Of a DNA stretch of 64,000 nucleotides, positions 55,112-64,000 are shown in pieces. Below the pieces are notes generated by a model. That model did not search any database. It saw only the letters and a list, made by a program, of their open reading frames with translations, and was not told the origin of the DNA. Source of the DNA: Agromyces hippuratus (GTDB taxonomy: Bacteria > Actinomycetota > Actinomycetes > Actinomycetales > Microbacteriaceae); NCBI RefSeq assembly GCF_013410355.1, contig NZ_JACCFI010000001.1, forward strand, positions 3,658,001 through 3,722,000. The letters are read 5' to 3'. Each line of letters opens with the position of its first letter. The first letter of the stretch is position 1. Position numbers and translations under genes: made by a program.

Positions 55112-55144
55112 GGCGGGTCGTCGCGCGCGGGTGAGTCCGGGCGC

Positions 55145-56737
55145 TCAGCCCCAGCTCGGCAGCCAGAAGTGCAGCTGCCGGAACGTCGGCGTGACGGGCA
55201 TGCCCGACCAGATCGGGAAGAAGAACGCCGAGACGGCCAGCACGAAGGCGAGGAAGATGACCACGACGGCGATGCCGCGTTCGCGTCGCCAGTGCGGATC
55301 GTCGCGGCGTCCGAGCACGAGCCCGATCACGAAGACGAGCGCGAGCAGCATGTACGGTTCGAACGCGATCGAGTAGAACTGGAACACCGTGCGGTTCAGG
55401 TAGCCGAGCCACGGCAGGTAGCCCGCCGCGAGCCCCACGAGGATCAGTCCGACCTGCCACTCGCGGTACCGCACCAGCCGGTAGACCAGGTAGAGGCACG
55501 CCGCCGCTGCGGCCCACCAGATGAGCGGATTGGCGATCTCGATGATCGACGACCAGCAGGTGTCGGCGCCGCATCCGGCCGATCCGTCTTCGCTCGAGGA
55601 GAAGTACATGTTCGTCGGGCGGATCATGAAGAGCCAGGTGAGCGGATTCGACTGCCACGGATGCGGGCTGTGCACGCCGACGTGGTAGCCGTAGGCCGCC
55701 TCGTGGTAGTGCCAGAGACTCTGCAGGGCGAGCGGAACCCACGAGAACGTGCCGGTCGCGGCGTTGCCCGCCTCTTCGGCCCAGTGCCGGTAGTACCCGC
55801 CGTCGGTCACGAGCCATCCCGTCCACGACGCGAGGTAGACGACCGCGGCGACGGGCACGAGGAGGAGGAAGGTGACCGGGCCCTGCTTGAGGATCGACGC
55901 CGACAGCCAGAACGGCACCCCGGCGCGGCGGCGGGCGACGGCGTCGACGACGACGAGGTAGATGCCGAACGCGGCGAGGAACCAGAGGCCCGACCACTTC
56001 ACCGCGGTCGCCGCGCCGAAGGCGACGCCGGCGGCGACCACCCACGGACGGGCCCAGAGCGCCGGCCCGTAGTGCGGTTCGAGTCCCCAGTCGCGCGCCG
56101 CCGCCAGCCGTTCCTCGAGCAGGCGGGTCGACCGCGCCCGGTCGAGCAGCACGAACCAGAACCCGAGCAGGGTGAAGAACATCACCCAGTTGTCGAGCAG
56201 TGCGACGCGCGACATCACGATCGCATTGCCGTCGACCGCGAACAGCAGGCCGGCGATGACCGCGAGGATCGTCGAAGCGAAGAGGCGGCGGGCGATCACC
56301 GTGATCAGGAAGACCGCGATCGTGCCCGCGAGCGCGGTCGAGGCGCGCCACCAGCACGCGTCGCCGGCGCCGAACGCGGCCATGCCGAGGGAGATCATCC
56401 ACTTGCCGAGCGGCGGGTGCACGACGTACGAGGCGGCGTCGTTGAAGATGTCGGTGTCGCCCGCCGCGAAGTCGGCATCGGCGTCCTTCGGCCACGTCGA
56501 TTCGTAGCCGTTGTGGAGGAGGGTCCACGCGTCCTTCACGTAGTACGTCTCGTCGAAGACGATCGCCTGCGGATGACCGAGGTTCCAGAACCGCAGCACC
56601 GCGGCGATGAGCGTGACGAGGATCGGGCCGCCCCAGTACCAGAGCGTTCGCCGGCGCGGCGTCGACAGCACCCGGGCCCACCAGTCGTCGAGCCGGGTGC
56701 CCCGGCGTTCCTCGACCGGATCCGGCTCCACTCCCAT
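55145..56737 (-). CDS. Dolichyl-phosphate-mannose protein mannosyltransferase (PMT)
   Basis: 530 aa, with at least ten membrane segments. The catalytic Asp-Glu is in VFDETYYVKDAW. It O-mannosylates secreted proteins at the membrane, using a polyprenyl-phosphate mannose donor, as Rv1002c does in M. tuberculosis. Adjacent to rsmI, as in other actinobacteria. TAGGGT (56745-56750, minus strand) ends seven bases before the ATG. Confidence 0.92.
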   Translation of the reverse strand: MGVEPDPVEERRGTRLDDWWARVLSTPRRRTLWYWGGPILVTLIAAVLRFWNLGHPQAIVFDETYYVKDAWTLLHNGYESTWPKDADADFAAGDTDIFNDAASYVVHPPLGKWMISLGMAAFGAGDACWWRASTALAGTIAVFLITVIARRLFASTILAVIAGLLFAVDGNAIVMSRVALLDNWVMFFTLLGFWFVLLDRARSTRLLEERLAAARDWGLEPHYGPALWARPWVVAAGVAFGAATAVKWSGLWFLAAFGIYLVVVDAVARRRAGVPFWLSASILKQGPVTFLLLVPVAAVVYLASWTGWLVTDGGYYRHWAEEAGNAATGTFSWVPLALQSLWHYHEAAYGYHVGVHSPHPWQSNPLTWLFMIRPTNMYFSSSEDGSAGCGADTCWSSIIEIANPLIWWAAAAACLYLVYRLVRYREWQVGLILVGLAAGYLPWLGYLNRTVFQFYSIAFEPYMLLALVFVIGLVLGRRDDPHWRRERGIAVVVIFLAFVLAVSAFFFPIWSGMPVTPTFRQLHFWLPSWG

Positions 56738-56789
56738 GCGCCCAACCCTAAACGAGTCCGGCCGACGGGCGAGTGTCATGCTTGAGACC

Positions 56790-57614
56790 ATGATCATCCT
56801 CGCGGCGACGCCCATCGGCAATCTCGGCGACGCTTCCGCCCGTCTTCGCGACGCCCTCGAGACGGCGACCGTCATCGCCTCGGAGGACACCCGGGTGACG
56901 CAGCGGCTCCTCGCCGGCCTCGGCATCGAGAACCGTCCGAAGCTCATCGCCCTGCACGAGCACAACGAGCGGCAGAAGGCGGCCGAGCTCGTCGAACTCG
57001 CCCGCGACACCGACCTGCTCGTGCTCAGCGACGCCGGCATGCCGACCGTGTCCGATCCCGGATTCCCGCTCGTGGCGGCGGCGGCCGACGCGGGTGTCGA
57101 GGTCACCGCGCTTCCCGGGCCGTCGGCCGTGATCACCGCGCTCGCCGTGTCAGGGCTGCCGACCGACCGGTTCGCCTTCGAGGGGTTCCTGCCGCGCAAG
57201 GCGGGGGAGCGCAGCCGTCGCCTCTCCGAGCTCGCGGGCGACCGCCGCACGCTGCTGTTCTTCGAGGGGCCGTCACGGCTCGCCGCGAGCCTCGCCGCGC
57301 TCGCCGAGGCGTTCGGCGCCGACCGGCCCGCAGCCGTCTGCCGCGAACTCACCAAGATGTACGAAGAGGTGCGCCGCGGCCCGCTCGGCGAACTCGCGAC
57401 GTGGGCGGAGAACGGCGTGCGGGGCGAGATCGTGATCGTGGTCGGCGGCGCAGCCGAGCAGGAGGCGAATCCCGAGAACGCGCTCGCGCGGGTGCTCGAG
57501 CTCGCGGCATCCGGCACCCGGTTGAAGGATGCCGCGGCCCTCGTCGCCGCGGAGAGCGGGCTGAGCACGCGCGACCTCTACGAGGCGGCACTGCAGGCGC
57601 GCAAGCGGGGCTGA
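56790..57614 (+). CDS. rsmI: 16S rRNA (cytidine1402-2'-O)-methyltransferase RsmI
   Basis: 274 aa. MIILAATPIGNLGDASARL, VIASEDTRVTQRLL and VLSDAGMPTVSDPG are the family segments, and LPGPSAVITALAVSGLPTDRFAFEGFLPRK is the SAM region. It 2'-O-methylates C1402 in the decoding centre. An in-frame ATG four codons upstream (56778) is possible. Confidence 0.93.
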   Translation: MIILAATPIGNLGDASARLRDALETATVIASEDTRVTQRLLAGLGIENRPKLIALHEHNERQKAAELVELARDTDLLVLSDAGMPTVSDPGFPLVAAAADAGVEVTALPGPSAVITALAVSGLPTDRFAFEGFLPRKAGERSRRLSELAGDRRTLLFFEGPSRLAASLAALAEAFGADRPAAVCRELTKMYEEVRRGPLGELATWAENGVRGEIVIVVGGAAEQEANPENALARVLELAASGTRLKDAAALVAAESGLSTRDLYEAALQARKRG

Positions 57615-57729
57615 CGCGGGCAGTGCGGCGGCCGCGCCTACCGGGAGCGGGCGCCCCTGTCCAGCCCTGTCGGATTCCTCCCGGCAGGCGGAGAATGGCA
57701 CTATCCGTAGAGCGGTGGAGGTGCGAGAG

Positions 57730-58842
57730 ATGACTCACGATCCGACCCACGACCTGGCTCACGTCGTCCGGTTCTCCGAGCACGGCGGACCCGAGGTGCT
57801 CGAGGTCGTCGCAGAGCCGATGCCGGTGCCCGGGGAGGGCGAGGTGCTCGTCGAGGTGTTCGCGACCGGGCTGAACCCCGTCGAGAGCGCGATCCGGCGC
57901 GGTGACCACCCCGAACGCTGGCCCGTGAGCTTCCCCTCGCTGCAGGGCCGGGACCTCGCGGGCGTCGTCGCCGCGACGGGCCCCGGTGTCTCATCGTTCT
58001 CGCACGGCGACGAGGTCATGGGGTTCGTCGATCGGGGCGCACACGCGACCCATGTCCTCGTGCCCGAGGCGCAGTTGCTGACGAAGCCGCCCGAGCTCAC
58101 CTGGGAGGTTGCGGGCTCGCTCTACGTTGCGGGCACCACCGCGTGGACGGCCGTCGAGGGGCTCGCGCTGACGCCATCCGACACGGTCGTCATCACGGCG
58201 GCAGCGGGCGGCGTCGGATGCCTCGCCGCCCAGTTCGCCCGCATGCGCGGCGCCACCGTGATCGGCACGAGCATCGAGACCCGGTTCGACTTCCTCCGCC
58301 AGTTCGGCGTGCTGCCCGTCGAGTACGGACCCGACCTGGCCGAGCGGGTGCGGCCGGTCGCGCCCGGGCCCATCACCGGCTTCCTCGACTTCCTCGGCGG
58401 CGAGACCGATGCGGCGATCGCGCTGGGAGTGCCGCGATCGCGGATCCTCACGGTGCTCGACTGGGACGCCGTGCAGGAGGAGGAGGCGGTCAAGCTCTAC
58501 GCCGGTGACGTCGTGGCGCTCGGCCGCGTGGCGGCGCTCGTGGCCGCGCGACGCGCACGGCTGCCGATCGCCGACGTCTTCCCGCTCGAATCCGTCGCCG
58601 ACGCCTATCGGGCGCTCGACCGGCGCGAGGCGCCCGGCAAGATCGTGCTCGGCATGCGGATCGTCGACTACCCGGGGCAGAAGGTGCACGAGCCGGCGAT
58701 CAAGGAGCAGGACGTGACGCTCGGCGTGCCGACCCCGCACCAGCACATGGAGGTGGAGGAGGCGGTGCCGCCTGCCATCCTCGACGGGAGCGTTCGCCGC
58801 CGACGGCGTAACCGGGACTCCGGGACATCCGCTCGCCCGTAG
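57730..58842 (+). CDS. Quinone oxidoreductase-like MDR with C-terminal tail
   Basis: 370 aa. GroES-like N-terminus (FSEHGGPEVLEVVAEPMPVP) and NADP-binding motif ITAAAGGVGCLAAQFARMRGA. No zinc ligands. After the usual C-terminus (GKIVLGMRIV) come about 55 extra residues including RRRRR and many charged residues; these could be disordered. GGAGG at 57716-57720 supports ATG 57730. It interrupts the conserved rsmI-metG pair. Confidence 0.85.
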   Translation: MTHDPTHDLAHVVRFSEHGGPEVLEVVAEPMPVPGEGEVLVEVFATGLNPVESAIRRGDHPERWPVSFPSLQGRDLAGVVAATGPGVSSFSHGDEVMGFVDRGAHATHVLVPEAQLLTKPPELTWEVAGSLYVAGTTAWTAVEGLALTPSDTVVITAAAGGVGCLAAQFARMRGATVIGTSIETRFDFLRQFGVLPVEYGPDLAERVRPVAPGPITGFLDFLGGETDAAIALGVPRSRILTVLDWDAVQEEEAVKLYAGDVVALGRVAALVAARRARLPIADVFPLESVADAYRALDRREAPGKIVLGMRIVDYPGQKVHEPAIKEQDVTLGVPTPHQHMEVEEAVPPAILDGSVRRRRRNRDSGTSARP

Positions 58843-58851
58843 GATTGGGGA

Positions 58852-60411
<1,560 letters not shown>

Positions 60412-60433
60412 CGCGGCTCGGAGCAGCAGCGGC

Positions 60434-61342
60434 GTGAGCGACCCCTCGCCCGCGCACCTCCGCACCCGCTCCGACGGCGGCCGCGCCGCCGAGTATCCGC
60501 CGGCGCCCGAGCCGCTGCCCGTCGCCGTCTACGACAACCACACGCACCTCGAGATCGCCGACGGCGCGCTGCCGCTCGACGTGCACGAGCACCTCGAGCG
60601 AGCGGCATCCGTCGGCATCGCCGGGGCCGTGCAGGTCGGCACGGATGTCGCGACCTCGCGCTGGTCGGCCGAGGTCGCCGCGCTCGAACCGCGGCTCATC
60701 GCCGCAGTGGCGCTGCACCCGAACGAGGCCCCCGAGCTCGAGGCATCCGGAGCGCTCGACGACGCCCTCGCCGTGATCGACGAGCTCGCCGCACGCCCGC
60801 GCGTGCGTGCGATCGGCGAGACCGGGCTCGATTTCTTCCGCACCGGCGAAGACGGACGCGGCGCGCAGTTCCGCTCCTTCGAGGCCCACATCGACATCGC
60901 GAAGCGGCACGGGCTCGCCCTGCAGATCCACGACCGCGACGCGCACGACGACGTCGTGTCGACGCTGCGCCGGGTCGGCGCGCCCGACCGCACCGTCTTC
61001 CACTGCTTCTCGGGCGGCGAGGAGCTCGCCCGGCTGGCCGCCGACGAGGGCTGGTACCTCTCGTTCGCCGGCAACGTGACGTTCAAGAACGCCGAGAACC
61101 TCCGCGAGGCGCTGCGGGTCGCGCCGCGCGACCGCATCCTCGTCGAGACGGACGCCCCGTACCTCACGCCCGTGCCGCTCCGCGGCCGCCCGAACGCGCC
61201 GTACCTCGTGCCGCACACGGTGCGATTCATGGCCGAGGTGCTCGGCGCCGACCTCGGCGAGTTCTGCGAACAGCTCGCGGCGAACACCGTGGCGGTGTAC
61301 GGCTCGTGGCAGGATGAGCCCGTGACGGGGGCGAGAGCGTGA
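60434..61342 (+). CDS. TatD family hydrolase (DNase)
   Basis: 302 aa. Metal-binding YDNHTHLE (H and H), IGETGLDFF, FHCFSGG and ETDAPYL follow the TatD order. The family has 3'-5' exonuclease/DNase activity, used in DNA repair. The start is a GTG; a 30-residue disordered N-terminal stretch precedes the barrel. Its stop overlaps the ksgA start (GTGA). Confidence 0.9.
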   Translation: MSDPSPAHLRTRSDGGRAAEYPPAPEPLPVAVYDNHTHLEIADGALPLDVHEHLERAASVGIAGAVQVGTDVATSRWSAEVAALEPRLIAAVALHPNEAPELEASGALDDALAVIDELAARPRVRAIGETGLDFFRTGEDGRGAQFRSFEAHIDIAKRHGLALQIHDRDAHDDVVSTLRRVGAPDRTVFHCFSGGEELARLAADEGWYLSFAGNVTFKNAENLREALRVAPRDRILVETDAPYLTPVPLRGRPNAPYLVPHTVRFMAEVLGADLGEFCEQLAANTVAVYGSWQDEPVTGARA

Positions 61343-62211
61343 ACGCGCATCGGCATGCGGCCGAGGGTGCCGAGACGGCGCCGCGCCTGCTCGGGCCGGC
61401 CGAGATCCGCGATCTGGCCGAACTCCTCGACGTCACGCCGACGAAGAAGCTCGGCCAGAACTTCGTGCACGACGCGAACACCGTACGCCGTATCGTGCAG
61501 ACGGCGGGCGTGCAGTCGGGCGAGACGGTGCTCGAGATCGGGCCGGGACTCGGGTCGTTGACCCTCGGGCTGCTCGAGGCCGGCGCATCCGTCATCGCCG
61601 TCGAGATCGACAAGCGCCTCGCCGCCCAGCTGCCGCACACCGCCGGCATCATGCAGCCCGGCACCTCGCTCACGGTGGTCACCGAAGACGCGCTGCGCGT
61701 CACCGAACTGCCCGGCGAACCCGTGCGGCTCGTCGCGAACCTGCCGTACAACATCTCGGTGCCGGTGCTGCTGCACCTGCTCGAGCACTTCGGCTCCCTG
61801 CAGTCGGGCATCGTGATGGTGCAGGCCGAGGTCGGCTACCGGCTCGCCGCCGAGCCCGGCTCGAAGGTCTACGGAGCCCCGAGCGTCAAGGCCGCCTGGT
61901 ACGGCGACTGGCGCACCGCCGGCCAGGTCTCGCGCATGGTCTTCTGGCCGGTGCCGAACGTCGACTCCGTGCTCGTCGGCTTCGAGCGAGCGGATCCCCC
62001 CGGCACCGAGGCCGAGCGCATCGCGACGTTCGCGCTCGTCGACGCCGCATTCCAGCAGCGACGCAAGATGCTGCGCCAGTCGCTCTCGACGGTGCTCGGC
62101 GGCGGGTCGGCGCAGGCCTCGGCCGTGCTCGAGGCCGCGGGCGTCGACCCGCAGCAGCGCGGCGAGCAACTCACCGTCGCCGACTTCCTCCGCATCGCCC
62201 GCGCGGCCTGA
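61339..62211 (+). CDS. rsmA: 16S rRNA (adenine1518/1519-N6)-dimethyltransferase
   Basis: 290 aa (KsgA). Motif I is VLEIGPGLGSLT and the catalytic motif is NLPYNISVP. It dimethylates two adenines at the 3' end of 16S rRNA. GTG start, 4 bp overlap with tatD. The rpfB gene that lies between these in many actinobacteria is absent. Confidence 0.95.
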   Translation: MNAHRHAAEGAETAPRLLGPAEIRDLAELLDVTPTKKLGQNFVHDANTVRRIVQTAGVQSGETVLEIGPGLGSLTLGLLEAGASVIAVEIDKRLAAQLPHTAGIMQPGTSLTVVTEDALRVTELPGEPVRLVANLPYNISVPVLLHLLEHFGSLQSGIVMVQAEVGYRLAAEPGSKVYGAPSVKAAWYGDWRTAGQVSRMVFWPVPNVDSVLVGFERADPPGTEAERIATFALVDAAFQQRRKMLRQSLSTVLGGGSAQASAVLEAAGVDPQQRGEQLTVADFLRIARAA

Positions 62212-62232
62212 TCACGCGCTAGCGTGGGTGCC

Positions 62233-62820
62233 GTGGGGAAGCAGGACACGGGGGCCCGGGCCGACGGCGACCGAGGTGTCGGCGGCAACGCCGCCGGCAT
62301 CGGCGACGACGCGGTGCTCGGCGCGACCGGCAGGCCGCGCGACGAGTGGTTCGCGCTGCTCGACGAGGCCGGCGCCACGGGGTGGAAGCACCAGGCGATC
62401 GCGAACTGGCTCGTGACCGAGCACGGGGTCGACTCGTGGTGGGCGCAGGCCGTCACCGTCGGGTTCGAGCAGGCACGCGGCATCCGACTGCCCGGCCAGC
62501 GTCAGGACGGCACGTTCGAGGTGAGCGTCACGCGCACCATCTCGGGCGATGTGGAGCCGGCGCTGCGCGCACTCGCCGCGGTCGTCACCGCACAGACGGG
62601 TGTCGAGCCGCTCGCCCTGAACCTCGCGGCGAAGTACCCGACCGCCCGCTTCCCGCTCGGCGGCGGCGAGTTCCTGCTCGCCTCGGCGTCGGTCCGTGGT
62701 GCAGGCAAGACCTCGATCGGCCTGGTGCACGGGCGCATGGCGAACGGCGACGACCTCGCGGATGCCAAGCAGACGCTGCGCAGCTGGCTGGCCGCAGTGA
62801 CCGTCGACGAGGTCGGTTAG
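62233..62820 (+). CDS. DUF4287 domain protein
   Basis: 195 aa. Residues about 35-90 are a DUF4287-like domain (DEWFALLDEAGATGWKHQAIANWLVTEHGVDSWWAQAVTVGFEQARG), sometimes found with DUF5655. The C-terminal part (about 100-190) resembles a SRPBCC/activator-like region. Function unknown. TAGCGT (62220-62225) ends seven bases before this GTG; a GTG at 62224 is also in frame but overlaps the hexamer. Confidence 0.78.
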   Translation: MGKQDTGARADGDRGVGGNAAGIGDDAVLGATGRPRDEWFALLDEAGATGWKHQAIANWLVTEHGVDSWWAQAVTVGFEQARGIRLPGQRQDGTFEVSVTRTISGDVEPALRALAAVVTAQTGVEPLALNLAAKYPTARFPLGGGEFLLASASVRGAGKTSIGLVHGRMANGDDLADAKQTLRSWLAAVTVDEVG

Positions 62821-62829
62821 CGTGGAACC

Positions 62830-63759
62830 ATGACGATCGCGGCGACCGAAGAGGCAGTGCACGTTCGGGCACCCGGCAAGATCAACCTCTTCATGCGGGT
62901 CGGCGGCGTGCAGGCCGACGGCTATCACGACGTCGCCACGGCGTACCAGGCGGTCTCGCTCTACGAAGACGTTCGGGCCTGGCCCTCCGACGAGTTCAGC
63001 GTGGCGTTCGGCGGCAGCATCGACACCTCGGGGCTGCCGACCGACCGCTCGAACCTCGCGATCAAGGCCGCGAAGCTGCTCGCGCGCAGCGCGGGCGTGC
63101 CCGGCGGCGTGCACCTCGAGATCGAGAAGCACGTGCCGATCGCGGGCGGCATGGGCGGCGGCTCCGCCGATGCCGCGGCGACGCTCGTCGCGTGCGACGC
63201 CCTGTGGGGCACCGGCCTCGCGAAGGAGGAACTGCACGCCCTCGCCGCCCAGCTCGGCGCCGATGTGCCCTTCGCGCTCTCGGGCGGTACGGCGATCGGT
63301 ACGGGCCGCGGCGACCAGCTCAGCGCGGCACTCGCGACCGGTTCGTTCCACTGGGTGCTCGCGGTCGCGGAGTTCGGGCTGTCGACGCCCGCCGTCTACC
63401 AGGAACTCGACCGGCAGCGGGCGTCGCGACTCGGACTCGTCTCCAACGAGGCGCCGGTCGTCGACGCCGCGGTGCTGCAGGCGCTCCGGGCCGGCGACGC
63501 CCGTCGGCTCGCGGAGTCGCTGCACAACGACCTCGAGGCGGCGGCGCTCAGCCTCGCCCCCGGGCTCGGCGGCATCCTCGAACTCGGCACCTCGCACGGC
63601 GCGCTCGCCGGCATCGTCTCGGGGTCGGGGCCGACGGTCGCGTTCCTCGTCGACGACACCGACTCGGCGCTCGAACTGCAGGTGGCCCTGTCGGCGGCGC
63701 GCCTGCACGCCGTGCACGTGCATGGTGCCGTGCACGGGGCGCGCATCGTCTCGGGCTGA
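62830..63759 (+). CDS. ispE: 4-diphosphocytidyl-2-C-methyl-D-erythritol kinase
   Basis: 309 aa, GHMP kinase. APGKINLFMRVG and PIAGGMGGGSADAAATL are the signatures. Fourth step of the MEP isoprenoid pathway. TAGCGT (62818-62823) ends six bases before the ATG, overlapping the stop region of the preceding gene. Confidence 0.96.
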   Translation: MTIAATEEAVHVRAPGKINLFMRVGGVQADGYHDVATAYQAVSLYEDVRAWPSDEFSVAFGGSIDTSGLPTDRSNLAIKAAKLLARSAGVPGGVHLEIEKHVPIAGGMGGGSADAAATLVACDALWGTGLAKEELHALAAQLGADVPFALSGGTAIGTGRGDQLSAALATGSFHWVLAVAEFGLSTPAVYQELDRQRASRLGLVSNEAPVVDAAVLQALRAGDARRLAESLHNDLEAAALSLAPGLGGILELGTSHGALAGIVSGSGPTVAFLVDDTDSALELQVALSAARLHAVHVHGAVHGARIVSG

Positions 63760-63785
63760 GCAACTGCAAGTAGGCTCGGAGGGAC

Positions 63786-64000
63786 ATGGCACACCTTCTC
63801 GGCGCCGAGCGCCTGCACCTCGAATTCCCGACGCGCGTCGTCTTCGACGAGGTGACCCTCGGCATCGACGAGGGCGACCGCATCGGCGTCGTCGGCCGCA
63901 ACGGCGACGGCAAGTCCACGCTCCTGAAGCTCCTCGACGGTCGGCTCACGGCCGATGGCGGGCGGGTCACGCATCGCCGCGGCATCCGCATCGGCACGCT
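63786..64000 (+). CDS. ABC-F family ATP-binding protein (partial)
   Basis: The first 71 codons only; the window ends inside the gene. MAHLLGAERLHLEF is the Ettsa-type ABC-F start and Walker A is GRNGDGKST (residues 37-45). The usual GRNGAGKS has Asp instead of Ala, as in many actinobacterial ABC-F proteins. These act on the ribosome (translation factor or antibiotic protection), not in transport. GGAGGG lies just upstream of the ATG. Confidence 0.9.
   Translation, partial: MAHLLGAERLHLEFPTRVVFDEVTLGIDEGDRIGVVGRNGDGKSTLLKLLDGRLTADGGRVTHRRGIRIGT

Overview
The window is about 70 percent GC chromosomal DNA from a high-GC Gram-positive actinobacterium. The 16S genes, the tRNA-free rRNA spacers, the long 23S (about 3.1 kb) and the very frequent GGATGCC/GGCATCC words fit Microbacteriaceae, with an Agromyces-like genus as a tentative guess. 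No phage, transposon, integrase, CRISPR array or tRNA gene was seen. The window is mostly core chromosome with several small regulated accessory operons. || Layout: 1-7.7 kb holds a polar amino acid ABC ATPase, an HrpA-type RNA helicase, a 78-bp tandem repeat array in the divergent promoter region, a CPBP membrane protease, a DUF1684 protein and an aldo-keto reductase. 7.7-20.2 kb holds two complete rrn operons (16S-23S-5S) in direct tandem. They lie in a 5,764-bp duplicated block (8049-13812 and 14408-20171) in which I found only one base difference. Each has its own promoter and terminators. 20.2-31.3 kb is a run of mostly single genes: YyaL/SPATA20-like protein, DUF3054, PnuC, an RBBP9-like hydrolase, a methyltransferase, DUF1761, a DnaJ-NERD protein, M18 aminopeptidase, rhodanese and serine dehydratase. 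31.4-41.8 kb holds a double-GNAT protein, a DrrAB-type exporter, a large AfsR/SARP-like regulator, a GNAT, an alpha/beta hydrolase, and a compact HTH / stand-alone Clp-N / ABC ATPase / ABC permease operon. 41.7-50.1 kb holds MetY with a CoA-binding protein, a small monooxygenase, a guanidinium exporter behind a guanidine-III riboswitch, and a minus-strand carbohydrate operon (MFS, GH2, DUF2804, LacI) with an 18-bp palindromic operator. 50.2-53.9 kb holds a membrane protein / XRE / two quinone-oxidoreductase-like genes operon under a triple-operator promoter, then YeiH. 54-64 kb is the conserved actinobacterial housekeeping block PMT, rsmI, metG, tatD, ksgA, ispE, ABC-F, with an extra oxidoreductase inserted. 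|| Cross-cutting signals: about twenty genes on both strands have a TANNNT-like -10 hexamer ending 6-8 nt before the start codon and no Shine-Dalgarno, which indicates widespread leaderless transcription, and this was used to choose starts. In two unrelated places (CPBP gene and DUF1761 gene) the translation-initiation region has been tandemly duplicated, leaving decoy mini-ORFs upstream of the true start. The most attractive candidate for an undescribed system is the HTH / Clp-N / ABC exporter operon (39138-41729). By analogy with mycobacterial ClpC2 it may sense, sequester and export natural products that attack the ClpC protease.
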